Positions 31,984 through 43,700 of a DNA stretch of 64,000 nt are shown piece by piece. Positions within the stretch are counted from its first letter, which is position 1. Each line of letters opens with the position of its first letter. The DNA comes from Larus michahellis. Its lineage: Eukaryota > Chordata > Aves > Charadriiformes > Laridae. The translations under genes and the position numbers were made by a program. Location: NCBI RefSeq assembly GCF_964199755.1, contig NC_133917.1, positions 5,957,967 through 6,021,966 on the forward strand, in the 5' to 3' direction. Below the pieces are notes generated by a model. It did not search any database, was not told the DNA's origin, and was given only the letters and a program-made list of their open reading frames with translations.

Positions 31984-32160
31984 GGCGGCACCGGCACCGG
32001 CACCACACCACACCCCGCCCCACCGGCACCGGCACCGCACCCCGCCCCACCGGCACCGCCACCGCCGCGGCCCGCCCCCCGCCACCTGACCGCCGCGTCA
32101 CCGCCACCTGACCGCCCCGGCCCGCCCCCTCGTCCCGCCTCCCGGGGCCCGCGGAGCCTA
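31984..32160. promoter_or_regulatory. BLOC1S1: BLOC1S1 promoter CpG island
   Basis: CpG-rich with repeated CCACCGGCACCGGCACC and two GCCACCTGACCGCC elements just upstream of the start codon. No TATA box. The exact start site cannot be placed. Confidence 0.4.
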
Positions 32161-33050
32161 TAGCGGCCGTAGGGGCTGGGGGGGACCCGTGTTGGGGGCT
32201 CGTAGGAGTCTACATGGCGGGTACGGGGAACGGGTGAGGGCTGTAGGGGCCTGAGGGGGCCACAAGGGCCTGGCTGGCGGCCTGAGGGGGCTCGAGGGGC
32301 CTGTGTAGGGGCCTGCATGGGGGACACAGGGGCCCGAGGGGTCTATACGGACCGGGGTGAGGGCTGTAGGTGCCTGAGGGGGATACAGGGGCCTGTGTAC
32401 GGGCTGGGGGGCTATAGGGGCTGCGGGGGCCTGTGGGGGGCGCTACATGGGGAGTACAGGGGCCTGGGGGGGCTCTAGGGGCTTCAGAGGCCTGTGCAGG
32501 AGCCTGGAGGGGCCCTAGGGGCTGCAGGGGCCTGTGGGGGGTCCTACATGCAGCATACAGGGGCCTGAGGGGTCTATACGGACCAGGATGAAGGCTGTAG
32601 GTGCCTGAGGGGGCTGCATTGGCCTGCGTAAGGGCTGGGGGGGGAACATAGGGACTGCACTGGCCTGTGTAGAGGCTTGTAGGGGCCTGGTTGGAGGGTA
32701 CAGGGACCCAAGGGGGCTACAGGGGCCCAGGTGAGGGCTATAGGTGCCCAGCTGGCAGCCACAGGGGGCTACAGGGGCCTACATAGGAGCTTGTAGGGGC
32801 CTACATGGGGGATACAGCAACACGGGGGGTCTACAGGGGCCCAGGTGAGGGCTGTAGGAGCCTGAGTGGGCTACAGGGGCCTGGCTGAGGGGTCTGTAGG
32901 GGCCCACAGGGGCCACAGGGGTCTGGGTGATGGGCTGTGAGGGTGACAGGACTGTGTCAGGGCTATAGGGAGCTGTTTGAGGGAGTGGGGAGCTGAGGGG
33001 GCTATAGAAGCCTGGCTGGGGGTCTGGGGGGGGCTATAGGAGGGTCTGGG
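32160..33050. repeat. GGGGCCTG/CTACAGGGG minisatellite between BLOC1S1 and ITGA7
   Basis: Units of about 16-25 bp combining GGGCCTGTGTAGGGGC, GAGGGCTGTAGGTGCCTG and GGGGGCTACAGGGG. Length varies by unit. No ORF of interest. Confidence 0.8.
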
Positions 33051-36000
33051 GGGAACAGGTGAGCTGTGTCTCCTTCCCGTGACCTGTGATGAGCGGGATG
33101 GTGCTCTACTCCCTGCTGGCGACAGGGGGGCCGGGGGCGCCTGAACGAGCTGAGCTTGACTCTATTAAAGCCACTCCTTGGGAATTCCCGAGCTTTCACC
33201 TGCTTCCCGGCTGTGGTGGGATCCGAGACTGGGGCTAAATCTCAAATGATGCAGAACTGTCCTTGTCAGAGCGTCCCGATGTCAGGTGCGGCCGCCCGGG
33301 CTGTCTGTGTGCCAGCCCGTAATGGATGAGGCTAGCAGTGGGGGGAGGGGGGAAAGCCGGCCAGGCCCCCGGGCTGCGGCTGCTGCCAGCAAAGCCCACT
33401 GTGAAAATTAAATTGGGCTGCAGAGTGCCGGAAGGGTGAGCTGGCAGAAATGCCGGGATGCGGCTGATCTCACCGGGCTGAATCAGCCCCAGACCTGGGA
33501 TGAGGCTGGTCCCTTGGCTGGGCGCCAGCTGGCCACGGCCCAACAGTCAGGAGGAGGAGGATGATGATGAAGATCTTGTCATCCTCTCGGGTTGGGCAGG
33601 GGAAGGGAATGTGAGGAAGGGTGAGGAGGGCGCTGTAGTTGTGGAGGTTTTGATGGGTGCAGGCAGCACCGAGCCGCCGTCTCAGCTGTTCCTTCTGGAG
33701 CTCCCTGCGGGCTCTCGGCCCCTCGGGATGTGCGTCTCAGCCACATTCTCCCCACGGATTCCGCTCCTTGTCCCTTCCCTTGCCTCCCTGCTCCGAGCTG
33801 GTGACCCGGCGTAACTCTGGCTGCAGCTACAGGAACTTGAGCATCATGTGTGGCCAAAGATAAACCCGTGAATGGGTAAAAATAACCCCGTTTGCTCCCC
33901 GCAGGCCTGGCTGTGCTGCCCCGCTCCGGTTACACGAACAAGCTCTTGCTTGCGGCAGCCTTGGGAAGGGTGGAGGAATTTATTTCGCTGTTTCCATCAT
34001 TAGCTGACGAGTGTGCTGGGCTAACGGGGGTGCTGGGGCCGCTCCGCTCCTCCCCGCACCCGGGCTTGGTGTGTGTTGGGGTCAGCCGCTCCCGGTGAAG
34101 GGTTTGGGTGTGTATTCGGGGGGGGGGGTTCGGTGTTTGTGGGGGTGACCGCCAGCAGCTCTCCCACCCGCAGGAGCCCTGGGACCAGGCGTGGCTCCCA
34201 GAACCACGCCAGTTGCTGCCCTTCCTTCCACAGGAATGAAGGTTGCTGCCCTGTTGGGGACCTTGGCCAGTGATGCTGACCCTCATGCGGGTACCGTTGG
34301 GACTTCACACCTCTCCCAGGCGCCGGCTCTCGGCACGTGCCGGGGACGTGCCATGGCCTCCTTTGGCGCTGCCTGGAATGGCAGCGAAATCTCTCGGCTC
34401 TACCCCAAGGGGCATGACTGGCCTGGGAGCTGCTCCCGTGTGTGGATCCCCCACCTTCCTCATCCTCCCTCCTCTCCTGCCCATGGAGGATGATCCGGGG
34501 AGGGAGCCTGGGCTCAGTTCAGCCCTTCACAGAGTTAACGGCGCTAGTGAGGGTGTTTGGCCGGGCTGGGGGGGGCCCTGGGGAGCGTTTCCCTCCCTCC
34601 CTCCACGTGGAAGGAAGCGGTGGGTCCCATCCTCGCCCTGCCCGAGCTCCGCTCCCTGTTCTCCCCCTCTCCTGACCCCGTGGAAGCCTCGGCGAGGCTC
34701 CTGGAGCGGATCCTGCCCTGGCCGCGGGAGCGGGACGAAGGCATCCCTGTGTTGTCCCCGTTGTCCTCGAGCGGGTTGGGGACTTCAGCCGTGCAGCCCC
34801 CCTGCCCACCTGTGCCAGCAGGGTGAGGCCGCAGCTGCTGGGAGAAGCCGGGGCATGGAGCGAAGGGAATCCTCCCAACAAGGAGTTTTCTTCTCCTGAC
34901 GCGCGAGTTGCTGCCTGACCCCCCCCGCCCTGAGCTGTGAAAACCCTCGTGTTTCGTGCCCGGGCTGCCGGGAGCCGGGCTGAGGCGGGGGGAGCTCCTG
35001 GGGGCAAACCCTGCCTCATTTGGAAGTTGGCACTTGCACCAAAATTAAAAATTCTCTGGATATGGCGCAGAGGGGATGATGACAGACTCTGCCGTGATGC
35101 TGGGAGCACCCAGGCTCCCTGCCCGCTCCCTGCCCACCCGTACGGGGGCAGTGACGGCAGCTCCTGCCTGTGCCGAGCTCAGGTTTGGGTCTGTTTGAGG
35201 GAAAACCAAGTGGATTTGGAGATTCTGCTGGGAGCCGGGAGGCTGGAGAGTGGGGTGTCCCCGGGATGGGTTGTTCTGAAGCCCGGAGGAGAGACGGGTG
35301 GCCAAGCCAGTTGGGGACGTGAGTTGGGGTCCCATCTCCCCACCCCCCACCCCCCAGCTCATGGGTGCTCGGGAGCCTCCAGCTGATTTTTTGGGGGTCC
35401 CCTCGGTGCCGAGGGACGGCACCGGGAGATCGAATCGTGTTTTTTATCATCTCGCTTCCTGGCCATAACCCCCTTCCTTCCCGTTTCTCCTCCGCCTGAT
35501 GCTCGCGTGATGCTCAGGGTAGCTCCCTCGGGGTGCAGGGGGGGGTTGCGGCAAAGGGGGGGGGGGGGGTCTGAACAGCCCCCCAGGGACCCGGTCTGTT
35601 CCCATCCTCTGCTCCCAGGCAGGGATCGGCCCTTTCCCACGTCAGCCAGGACATTTGGAAGGGATTTTTTTGGGCTGCGAAAGAAGGAAAGAGCGGGTGA
35701 GTGTGGGGAGGGCTGGACGGCGGCCAGGCTGGGGGGGGGAAAATGGACCCTCTTGGGCTTCCCTCGTTCCCTGCCCCCCCCCCCGCCAAAGGGCAGCGAG
35801 GAGGAGGAGGAGGTCGGGGTGCAGGAGTGTTGCTGTGCCTGCCGCGGCGCTGGAGCCCGTTTGCGCGGCCGGCGCGGCCCTGCCAGCTCCCAAATATCTC
35901 CGCCAGCTTTTGGAGAGCGGGAGCGGTTAAAAATAGCCAGTGTGCTGGAAAATATGACAGCCCCCCCCCCCCCCTCCTTTCCCCACCTCCCCAAGCTGCC

Positions 36001-36300
36001 ATTTGGGGTGCGGGGCCACAACCGCTCCCGTGGGACCCGGCACTGCTGTGTCCCCCATCCCTTGGGAGCCTACAAAGGCACCATGGGGGTCCCGTCCTGC
36101 CTCTTGTTTTGGGGTGCAGGGGGGGTCACGCCTCTCCCAGGCGGGGGCGGTTGGGGGACCTGGCAGGAGTCTGGGGACAGGGCTCGGCTGTTCCCACGGG
36201 AGCAGCCAGAGCAGGGTGCCGGTCCCCTTCCCACCACCGTGTCCCCAGGGCTGTCCCCGTCAGCACAGCCTCGGTGCTGGGATGGCAAACTACCCCCCCA
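33051..36300. other. Less GC-rich unique DNA upstream of ITGA7
   Basis: About 3.2 kb of largely non-repetitive DNA with lower GC than its surroundings. I could not assign a gene. ORFs on both strands lack recognisable domains. It includes a perfect MEF2-type site (TTAAAAATAG, 35927-35936) and CAGCTG E-boxes near 33528 and 35384, so it is a candidate regulatory region for the muscle integrin gene ITGA7. Confidence 0.4.
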
Positions 36301-36309
36301 TGGCAGCTC

Positions 36310-37560
36310 TGCCCGGTGGGTGTCGCTGCGGGTGTCGGGGTGTCACTGCGGGTATCAGGGTGTCGGGGTGTTGCTGCGGGTATCAGGGTATTGGGGTGAC
36401 GGGGTGTCAGGGTATCAGGGCGTCACTGTGGGTGACGGGGTGTCGCTGCAGGTGACAGGGTGTCAGGTGTGATGCGCTGTGATACGGGGTGCATTACACT
36501 GTGATACGGGGTGCGATACACCGCGATATGGGGCGATGGGCACAATACCCTGCGATACAGGGTGCAGCACCTGCAATACGGGGTGATGGGCGCGATGCGC
36601 TGCAATATGGGGCACGATACACTGTGATACGGGACGATGGGTGCGATGTACTGCGATACAGGGTGCGATACACTGAGATACGGGACGATGGGTGCGATGC
36701 ACTGCGATACGGGGTGCAGTACACTGTGATACAGTGCAAGGGGTGTAATGCATTGCAATACGGGGTGTGATACACTGTGATACGGGGTGATGGGTGTGAT
36801 GCGCTGCAATACGGGGTGCAGTACGCTGTGATACGGGATGATGGGTGCGATGCACTGCGATATGGGGTGCAGTACACTGCCGATACGGTGCAAGGGGTGT
36901 GATGCGTTGCAATATGGGGTGCGATACACTGCGATACGGGGTGATGGGTGCGATGCACTGCGATATGGGGTGCAGTACACTGCGATATGGGACGATGGGT
37001 GCGATGCACTGCGATATGGAGTGCAGTACACTGTGATACAGGGCAATGAGTGCGATACGCTGCGATATGGGATGCAGTACGCTGTGATACGGGGTGATGG
37101 GCGCGATACACTGCGATATGGGGTGTGATACACTGCGATACGGGGTGATGGATGCGATGCACTGCGGTACGGGGTGCGGTACACTGTGATACGGGGCGAT
37201 GCACTGTGATACAGGGTGCAATGCACTGAGGTACGGGGTGTGATATGGGGTGTGATACACTGCGATACGGGGTGATGGGTGCGATACACTGCGATACGGG
37301 GTGTGATACACTGCGATATGGGACAATGGGTGCGATATGCTGCGATACGGGGTGTGATACACTGCGATACGGGGTGATGGATGCGATGCACTGCGGTACG
37401 GGGTGCGGTACACTGCGATACGGGGCGATGCACTGTGATACAGGGTGCAATGCACTGAGTTACGGGGTGTGGTACGGGGCGCGATGCCCTGCGATACGGG
37501 GCGATGGGTGCGATACGCTGCGATACAGGGTGCAGCCCCCACCATATGGGGTGCGCTGCC
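36310..37560. repeat. GATACGGGGTG minisatellite just upstream of ITGA7
   Basis: Units of about 29-30 bp (GCGATACACTGCGATACGGG then GTGATGGGT) over 1.2 kb. A larger block starting GATGCGATGCACTGCGG at 37151 recurs at 37380, a 229-bp step. The array ends about 210 bp before the ITGA7 start codon. Confidence 0.9.
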
Positions 37561-37768
37561 CCGCGCAGCGACCTGTGGGGTGCGGGACGCTCCGTGTCGG
37601 GGCGCGATGCCCAGCCCCAGCCCGAGCCACCCGGGCTGTGACACACGGTGTGACACCCCCCCCCCTCCCTCCTCCGCGGCGGGCGGGGCGGGGGGGGGGC
37701 GGCCCGTGCTCCTCCTCGCCGTGGCCGGTGGCGGGGCCGGTGGCGGGGGGAGCGGCGGGCGCGGCGGC
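37561..37768 (+). promoter_or_regulatory. ITGA7: ITGA7 proximal promoter and 5' UTR, CpG-rich
   Basis: The short GC-rich interval between the minisatellite and the start codon, with GGCGGGGCGGGGGGGGGC (Sp/KLF-type) at about 37680. No TATA box found. The transcription start cannot be placed exactly. Confidence 0.35.
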
Positions 37769-40700
37769 ATGGCGGGGGCTCGGCTCTGCTTGCCCTGGCT
37801 CTGCCTGCGGCTGGTGGCCACCGCCGCCTTCAACCTGGACGCCACCAGCACCCTGCTGAAGGACGGCGACAAGGGCAGCCTCTTCGGCTTCGCCGTGGCT
37901 CTGCACCGGCAGCTCAGCCCCGAGCCGGCCGGCTGGTGAGTGCGGGAGGGGGACGGGGGGGCTCCGGACCCCCGGGAGCGGGGCTAAGAGGGGCGCGGGG
38001 GCCGCGGACCCTCTGCCGGGCGGCTGGGCTGTCCCCGCGGATCGTGCCCCCGGGTGGGGTCCTCCCATGGCTCCGCATCCCCCCGCGGCTCCGTGTCCCC
38101 CACGCGGCTCCGCGTCCCCCCCCCGGCTCCGTGTCCCCTCCTCGGGTCTGTGTCCCCCGCACTGAGTTTGGGACCGGCAGCCCGGGGGTCCCCCCGCCTC
38201 TCTCGGCTCCCCCGGCCCGTTCCCGGGGATGCTGGAGGGGCCCGATCCTGCCCCCTCCCGCCTTTGGGGTGCCGAGACTCCAATGGGGCTGGAGACCTGA
38301 GGGGACGTGGACAGGCAGGGGGACCCCCCCCGCCCCGTGCTGCCCGGAGTTAGTCAGCAGGAGCCGGTTGGGGGTGGGGGGGACATTGGGGGGTGATCAA
38401 TGCCACAGGCGCAGCCTTGGGGTGCTCGGGCAGATGGACCCCCCCCCGGCTGTGCCCGCCACCTCCCCCGCGCCCGCCAGCCGCTGAGCTGGCAAACGCC
38501 CACCCAGTGCATGCCAGGGCAGCCACCCGCTGCGGCCGCTGTCCCCGTGTCCCCTCTGTCCCCCGTGTCCCCAGCCCCTGTGTCCCTGATGGACCCCAGC
38601 CCCTGTGGCCCCTGGGCAGCGAGGGGTCTCAGCGCCAGGGACCCCTGGAGCGGGCAGGTCCCGAGGGACGCTGTCACCCACGCCTCCCCACCCGCTCGCA
38701 AGGCCCTGGCCACTCTCCCTGTCCCCATCCCTGTCCCCTCGGGCTCGCTGCCGCCTGTCCCCGTGCCCCCGCCAGGCCGGTGGCGCCGGCCGAAGCCGCG
38801 GCAGCCGCCTCTCCACATTCTTGGCGTGGGGTGGGATATTCCGCCCCCCCCACCTCCCGGTGCCCGGGCAGGTGTTTGTGGAGCCGCTGGCACCGCGCTG
38901 GGCTCTGCCACACCGGTGTCCCCCCGCTGCTGTCCCCCTCTGGTCCCCGGCAGGGCTCAGGAGCAGGTCCCCTGGCGCTGGCATCCCCGGGCAGTGCCCG
39001 GTGCCTCCGTCTGGCTCCCTCCTTTTTTGGGCATGTTGCTGCAGGGTTATTTTGAGTGAATTCCAGTTTATTTTTACCGGCTTGGCCTCTCCGCCGCCCC
39101 CCGGGGCTCCCTCGTGTCCCGAGGCCACCATCCCCTGGAGGAGAGGAGCCGGGGGTGGCTGCAGATGCCCCAGGGCCACCAGGGAGCCACCAGTGGCACA
39201 GGACTCGCCTGATAGTGGGGCCGAGCCCTGTCCCCCCCGGGGAGGTGGGGGTCTGGGTGCCCCCAACCCTGCTGCACCCAAGGGGAGATGGGGCAGGGAG
39301 GTGGGTGTCACCCCCTGCGTCCCATCCCCTGCCCACACGTGCACCGAGCTGCGGCTGAGGCCTGGGAATGGCTGTGCTGGGGCCGCAGCTGCTCAGGCGG
39401 GGGTGTGGGGCGGGGGGGGGCTGGCACCGTGCTGGGCTGGCACCAGCGGCGTGACATTGGTGCGGGGGTGTGGGGACAGCTGTGGGGGGGGAAGGGGACG
39501 GTCACGGGTGCTGGGCTGGGGGGGGACGGACACAGGGTGTGCAAACCCAGTGTTGCATGTATGTGCCTGGCTGGGGCTGGGGGGGAGTGTGTGCTGGGTG
39601 GTGATCCCCCCCTCCCCACCTCACTACCCTGACGGGGGGGGGCTCCCCACCATGGCAGGCTGCTGGTGGGGGCACCCCAGGCGCCAGCGCTGCCCGGCCA
39701 AGGTGCCAACCGGACCGGGGGGCTCTTCGCCTGCCCGCTGACCCCCGAGCTCTCCGACTGCTGGCGGGTGCCCATCGACGAGGGAGGTGAGCTGCGCTCC
39801 ACGGTGGGGGGGATGCTCGGTCTGTGGGGAATCCCCCACCACCCCCCCCGGGATCCCCACCCCCCAGGGGTCCCGGCGGGGCTGACGCTGCCCATCCCCA
39901 CCAGTGGACCTGCAGCGGGAGAGCAAGGAGAACCAGTGGCTGGGGGTGAGCGTCAAGAGCCAAGGTGCCGGCGGGAAGATTGTGGTGAGCACCGGGGTGG
40001 GGGGACACCAGTGAGGACTGGGGGGGTGGGGGTCCCCGGCATCCTCCTGACCTCCCCTCTGTGTCGTCGTCCCCCCCCCGCCCAGACCTGCGCCCACCGG
40101 TATGAGGCGCGGCACCGGGTGCGGCAGCCACTGGAGACGCGGGATGTGATCGGGCGCTGCTTCGTGCTAAGCCAGGACCTGCGGGTGCGGGACGAGCTGG
40201 ACGGCGGCGAGTGGAAGTTCTGCCAGGGGCGGCCGCAGGGCCACGACCGCTTCGGCTCCTGCCAGCAGGGCCTGGCCGCCGCCTTCAGCCCCGACCACCA
40301 CTACGTCCTCTTCGGGGCCCCCGGCACCTACAACTGGAAGGGTGAGGTGTGGGGGCTGCGTGGGTTCACCTGGCCGTGTGTGTGGGCGCGTGTTCCTGGC
40401 GGGGAAGGGGTGCAAGGGTGTGCACGACGGGTGTGCAAGCGGCGGGTGGGGGTATGTGCCGTGTGTGAGCTTGTTATAGGTGTGAGCACACGTGTGTGAG
40501 CGTGCTGAGGGTGTGAGCGTGTGTGTGTGTGTTACAGTGTGAGCACACGTGTGTGAGCGTGCTGAGGGTGTGAGCGTGTGTGTGTGTGTTACAGTGTGAG
40601 CACACGTGTGTGAGCGTGCTGGGGGTGTGAGCGTGTGTGTGTGTGTTACAGTGTGAGCACACGTGTGTGAGCGTGCTGAGGGTGTGAGCGTGTGTGTGTG

Positions 40701-43700
40701 TGTTACAGTGTGAGCACACGTGTGTGAGCGTGCTGAGGGTGTGAGCGCGTGTGTGTGTGTTACAGTGTGAGCACACGTGTGTGGGCGTGCTGAGGGTGTG
40801 AGCGTGTGTGTGTGTGTTACAGTGTGAGCACACGTGTGTGGGCGTGCTGAGGGTGTGAGCGCGTGTGTGTGTGTTACAGTGTGAGCACACGTGGGTGAGC
40901 GTGCTGGGGGTGTGAGCGTGTGTGTGTGTTACAGGTGTGAGCACACGTGTGTGAGCGTGCTGGGGGTGTGAGCGTGTGTGTGTGTGTGTTACAGTGTGAG
41001 CACACGTGTGTGAGCGTGCTGGGGGTGTGAGCGCGTGTGTGTGTGTTACAGTGTGAGCACACGTGTGTGAGCGTGCTGGGGGTGTGAGCGTGTGTGTGTG
41101 TTACAGGTGTGAGCACACGTGTGTGAGCGTGCTGGGGGTGTTGGCACACGTGTGTGTGCGTGCTGAGGGTGTGAGCACGCGGATGTCTGTGTGCTCTGTG
41201 TGAGCGCGTTACACGTGAGCACACGTGTGCGTGTGCTCCGGCTGTGCGCACGCAGGCCATGGGCCGTGTGCTCTGCGCGCGTGTACACGCGTGGCTAGAC
41301 GCACGTGCTCCCGCCTGCGCGCACGCCTGTGCCCTGGCGCGTGCGTGTGCCGGGATGCCCAGCCGGGCGCGGGTCCCCCCGCCCGACGCTGCGCCACGGG
41401 ACGGCCCCGGCGCCCCTTTGTCCCCAGGAAGGTCCCCCGGGGTGGGGGGTGGGGGGGGTCCCCAGCGCGCCCCCTCACCCCTCCTCGCCTCGCAGGGAAC
41501 CTGCGCGTGGAGCTGCTCAACCAGAGCTCCCTCGACCTGCTGCGCGTCGACGACGGGCCCTACGAAGCCGGGGGCGAGAAGGACCAGGACCCCTCGCTCA
41601 TCCCCCTGCCCGCCAACAGCTACTTGGGTAGGGGGGCCTGGGGGGGGGCCCACCACCCTGACGCCCCTCTCTCTTTCTCTCCCGCCCGGCCGCGGTGCAG
41701 GGCTGCTCTTTGTGACAAACATTGATAGCTCAGACCCCGACCAGCTGGTCTACAAAACCCCCCAGCCCGGCGAGAAGGTGCCCGGCGCGGCCGGCGACGT
41801 GGCCCACAATAGCTACTTGGGTTCGTAAGCGCCGGTCACTGGCGTCGTCGTCGTCGTCCCGTCCCGTCTTCCCCTCCGTGTGCCACCCTCCCCGGAGACG
41901 TGTCCTGCGGCGTGTTTGTCCCCCCACCCCATTATCTGTGGAGGGGAGAGGGAAGGAGAGCTCCCGCAGCCTCCGCTGGGTGCCCCCCCCAGCACACGCG
42001 TGCACCCAGCACACCTCCCTCTGCGCCTCCCCCCGACCCCATACGCCCATCGCCCCCCTCCCTGTGCATGCATGCACCGAGCACCCCTCCCTTCGCAACC
42101 CCCCCCCCGGTATGTGCATGCCCCCCCCCACTCCTCATGTAACACCCCCCCCACCGTGCACGCGTGTGGCTGCACACACAACCCCCCCACGCTGTGCTCC
42201 CACCCCCGCCGCCCGCTTTTGGGCTGGGCACGAGCCTGTGGCTGTCACCCCACCGGGGTGGGGATCCCCCCCCCCACCTCCCCAACACACCCCCCCACAC
42301 CCCCCCCCCATCCCGGGGTCCCTGTGGCCAGCACTGCCCTGTCCCCATTCCTGTCCTGTGTCCCGGGGCTATGGTGGGGGCACCGCCAGGCTGGGGGCGG
42401 GCGGCGGGGGGGGAGCACAGAGCCTGGCGTGGCCCCCAGCACCCTGCTGTCCCCCTACTCTTTCCACCGGAGGTGTTTCTGCATGGAGGGGGGGGGTGCA
42501 CGGTTCCCGCTGGGGGGGTGTGGAGGGGGGTGGGCAGCGGCTGCATCCTGCTGGAGCCTGGCTGGGGGCTGTGGGGGGCTTGGGGGGCTGTGGGGGGGCT
42601 GGTCACTGCAGCCGCTGCATGTGGGGAGGGAGCTCTGCCGCTCTCTCCAGCTGGGGGGGTCTGGCCCCCGTCCGGCTCTGCTCTGGGTCTTGCTGCTCTG
42701 GCCCCCAAAATCTTCCCTTCTCTCCCCAAAATCTCCCCTCCTGGAGGGAGGGGCTGGTCCTCACTCCCCCCGGCAGCCTCTGCTCCCCCTTGGCTTCCGC
42801 TGGCCCGGGGCTGTGGAGGGGACCCTGCAGTCCTGCCCCCCCACCCTTCCCCCCCTCCCGAGCTGCTGTGCCCCAGGGAGCACAAAGCAGGGAAACTGAG
42901 GCACAAGCAGAGCCCCCCCCCGCCAAAGCCCGAGGGTCCTTGAGCCCCGGTAGCCCGGGGCTGAGCAGAGAGAGAGAGACGGACGGACGGACGTGGTGGA
43001 TGTGGGGGGCCGGGGGGAGCCAGGTGGGCATCGATACCTGTCCCCCCATTACTTTTCCCCCCCCGCCCCCCCCCGCCCCCGCAGGCTTCTCGGTGGACTC
43101 TGGCGCGGGGCTGACGCGGCAGCAGGAGCTGAGCTTCGTCACCGGAGCCCCCCGCGCCAACCACACCGGGGCCGTGGTCATCCTGCGCCGGGACGGTGCC
43201 AACCGCCTGGTGCCCGAGGCCGTGCTGCCCGGCCAGCAGCTCACCTCTGCCTTCGGCTACGCCGTCGCCGTGCTCGACCTCAACAGTGACGGGTGAGTTT
43301 GAGTGAGGGGGAGTCCCCCAAAAACCGTGGCGGCTCGGTCCCCCCCGATCTCAGTGCCAGGGCATCAGCCCGGTGCACCAGGAGGGCTCACCGCTGTGGG
43401 GGCCGGGAGGGGTGTGTGTCATGGAGCCACCGTCCCCGCAGATGGATGGACCTGGTGGTGGGCGCCCCCCACTTTTTTGAGCGTAAGGAGGAGATCGGGG
43501 GGGCCGCCTACGTCTACATCAACCCGGCGGGGCGCTGGGACTCCGCCACCCCCCTCCGCCTCAACGGCACCCGCGGCTCCATGTTCGGCATCGCCCTCAG
43601 CGCTGCCGGGGACCTCAACCACGACGGCTTCGAGGGTGAGGGGTTCGGGGGTGGGGGGGAAATCTGGGGCAGGCAGATGGTGGCAGCTGGGGGGCTGCAT

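Noticed and set aside
33050-33240. Segment with TATTAAAGCCACTCCTTGG and TTTCACCTGCTTCCC recalling the end of a retroviral LTR
   Set aside because: Resemblance is short and vague, and there is no partner repeat or internal region. Not enough to call a fossil element.
40440-41215. Regular repeats with uniform spacing that could suggest a CRISPR array
   Set aside because: The genome is clearly that of a vertebrate, units are contiguous without unique spacers, and similar arrays occur in many introns.
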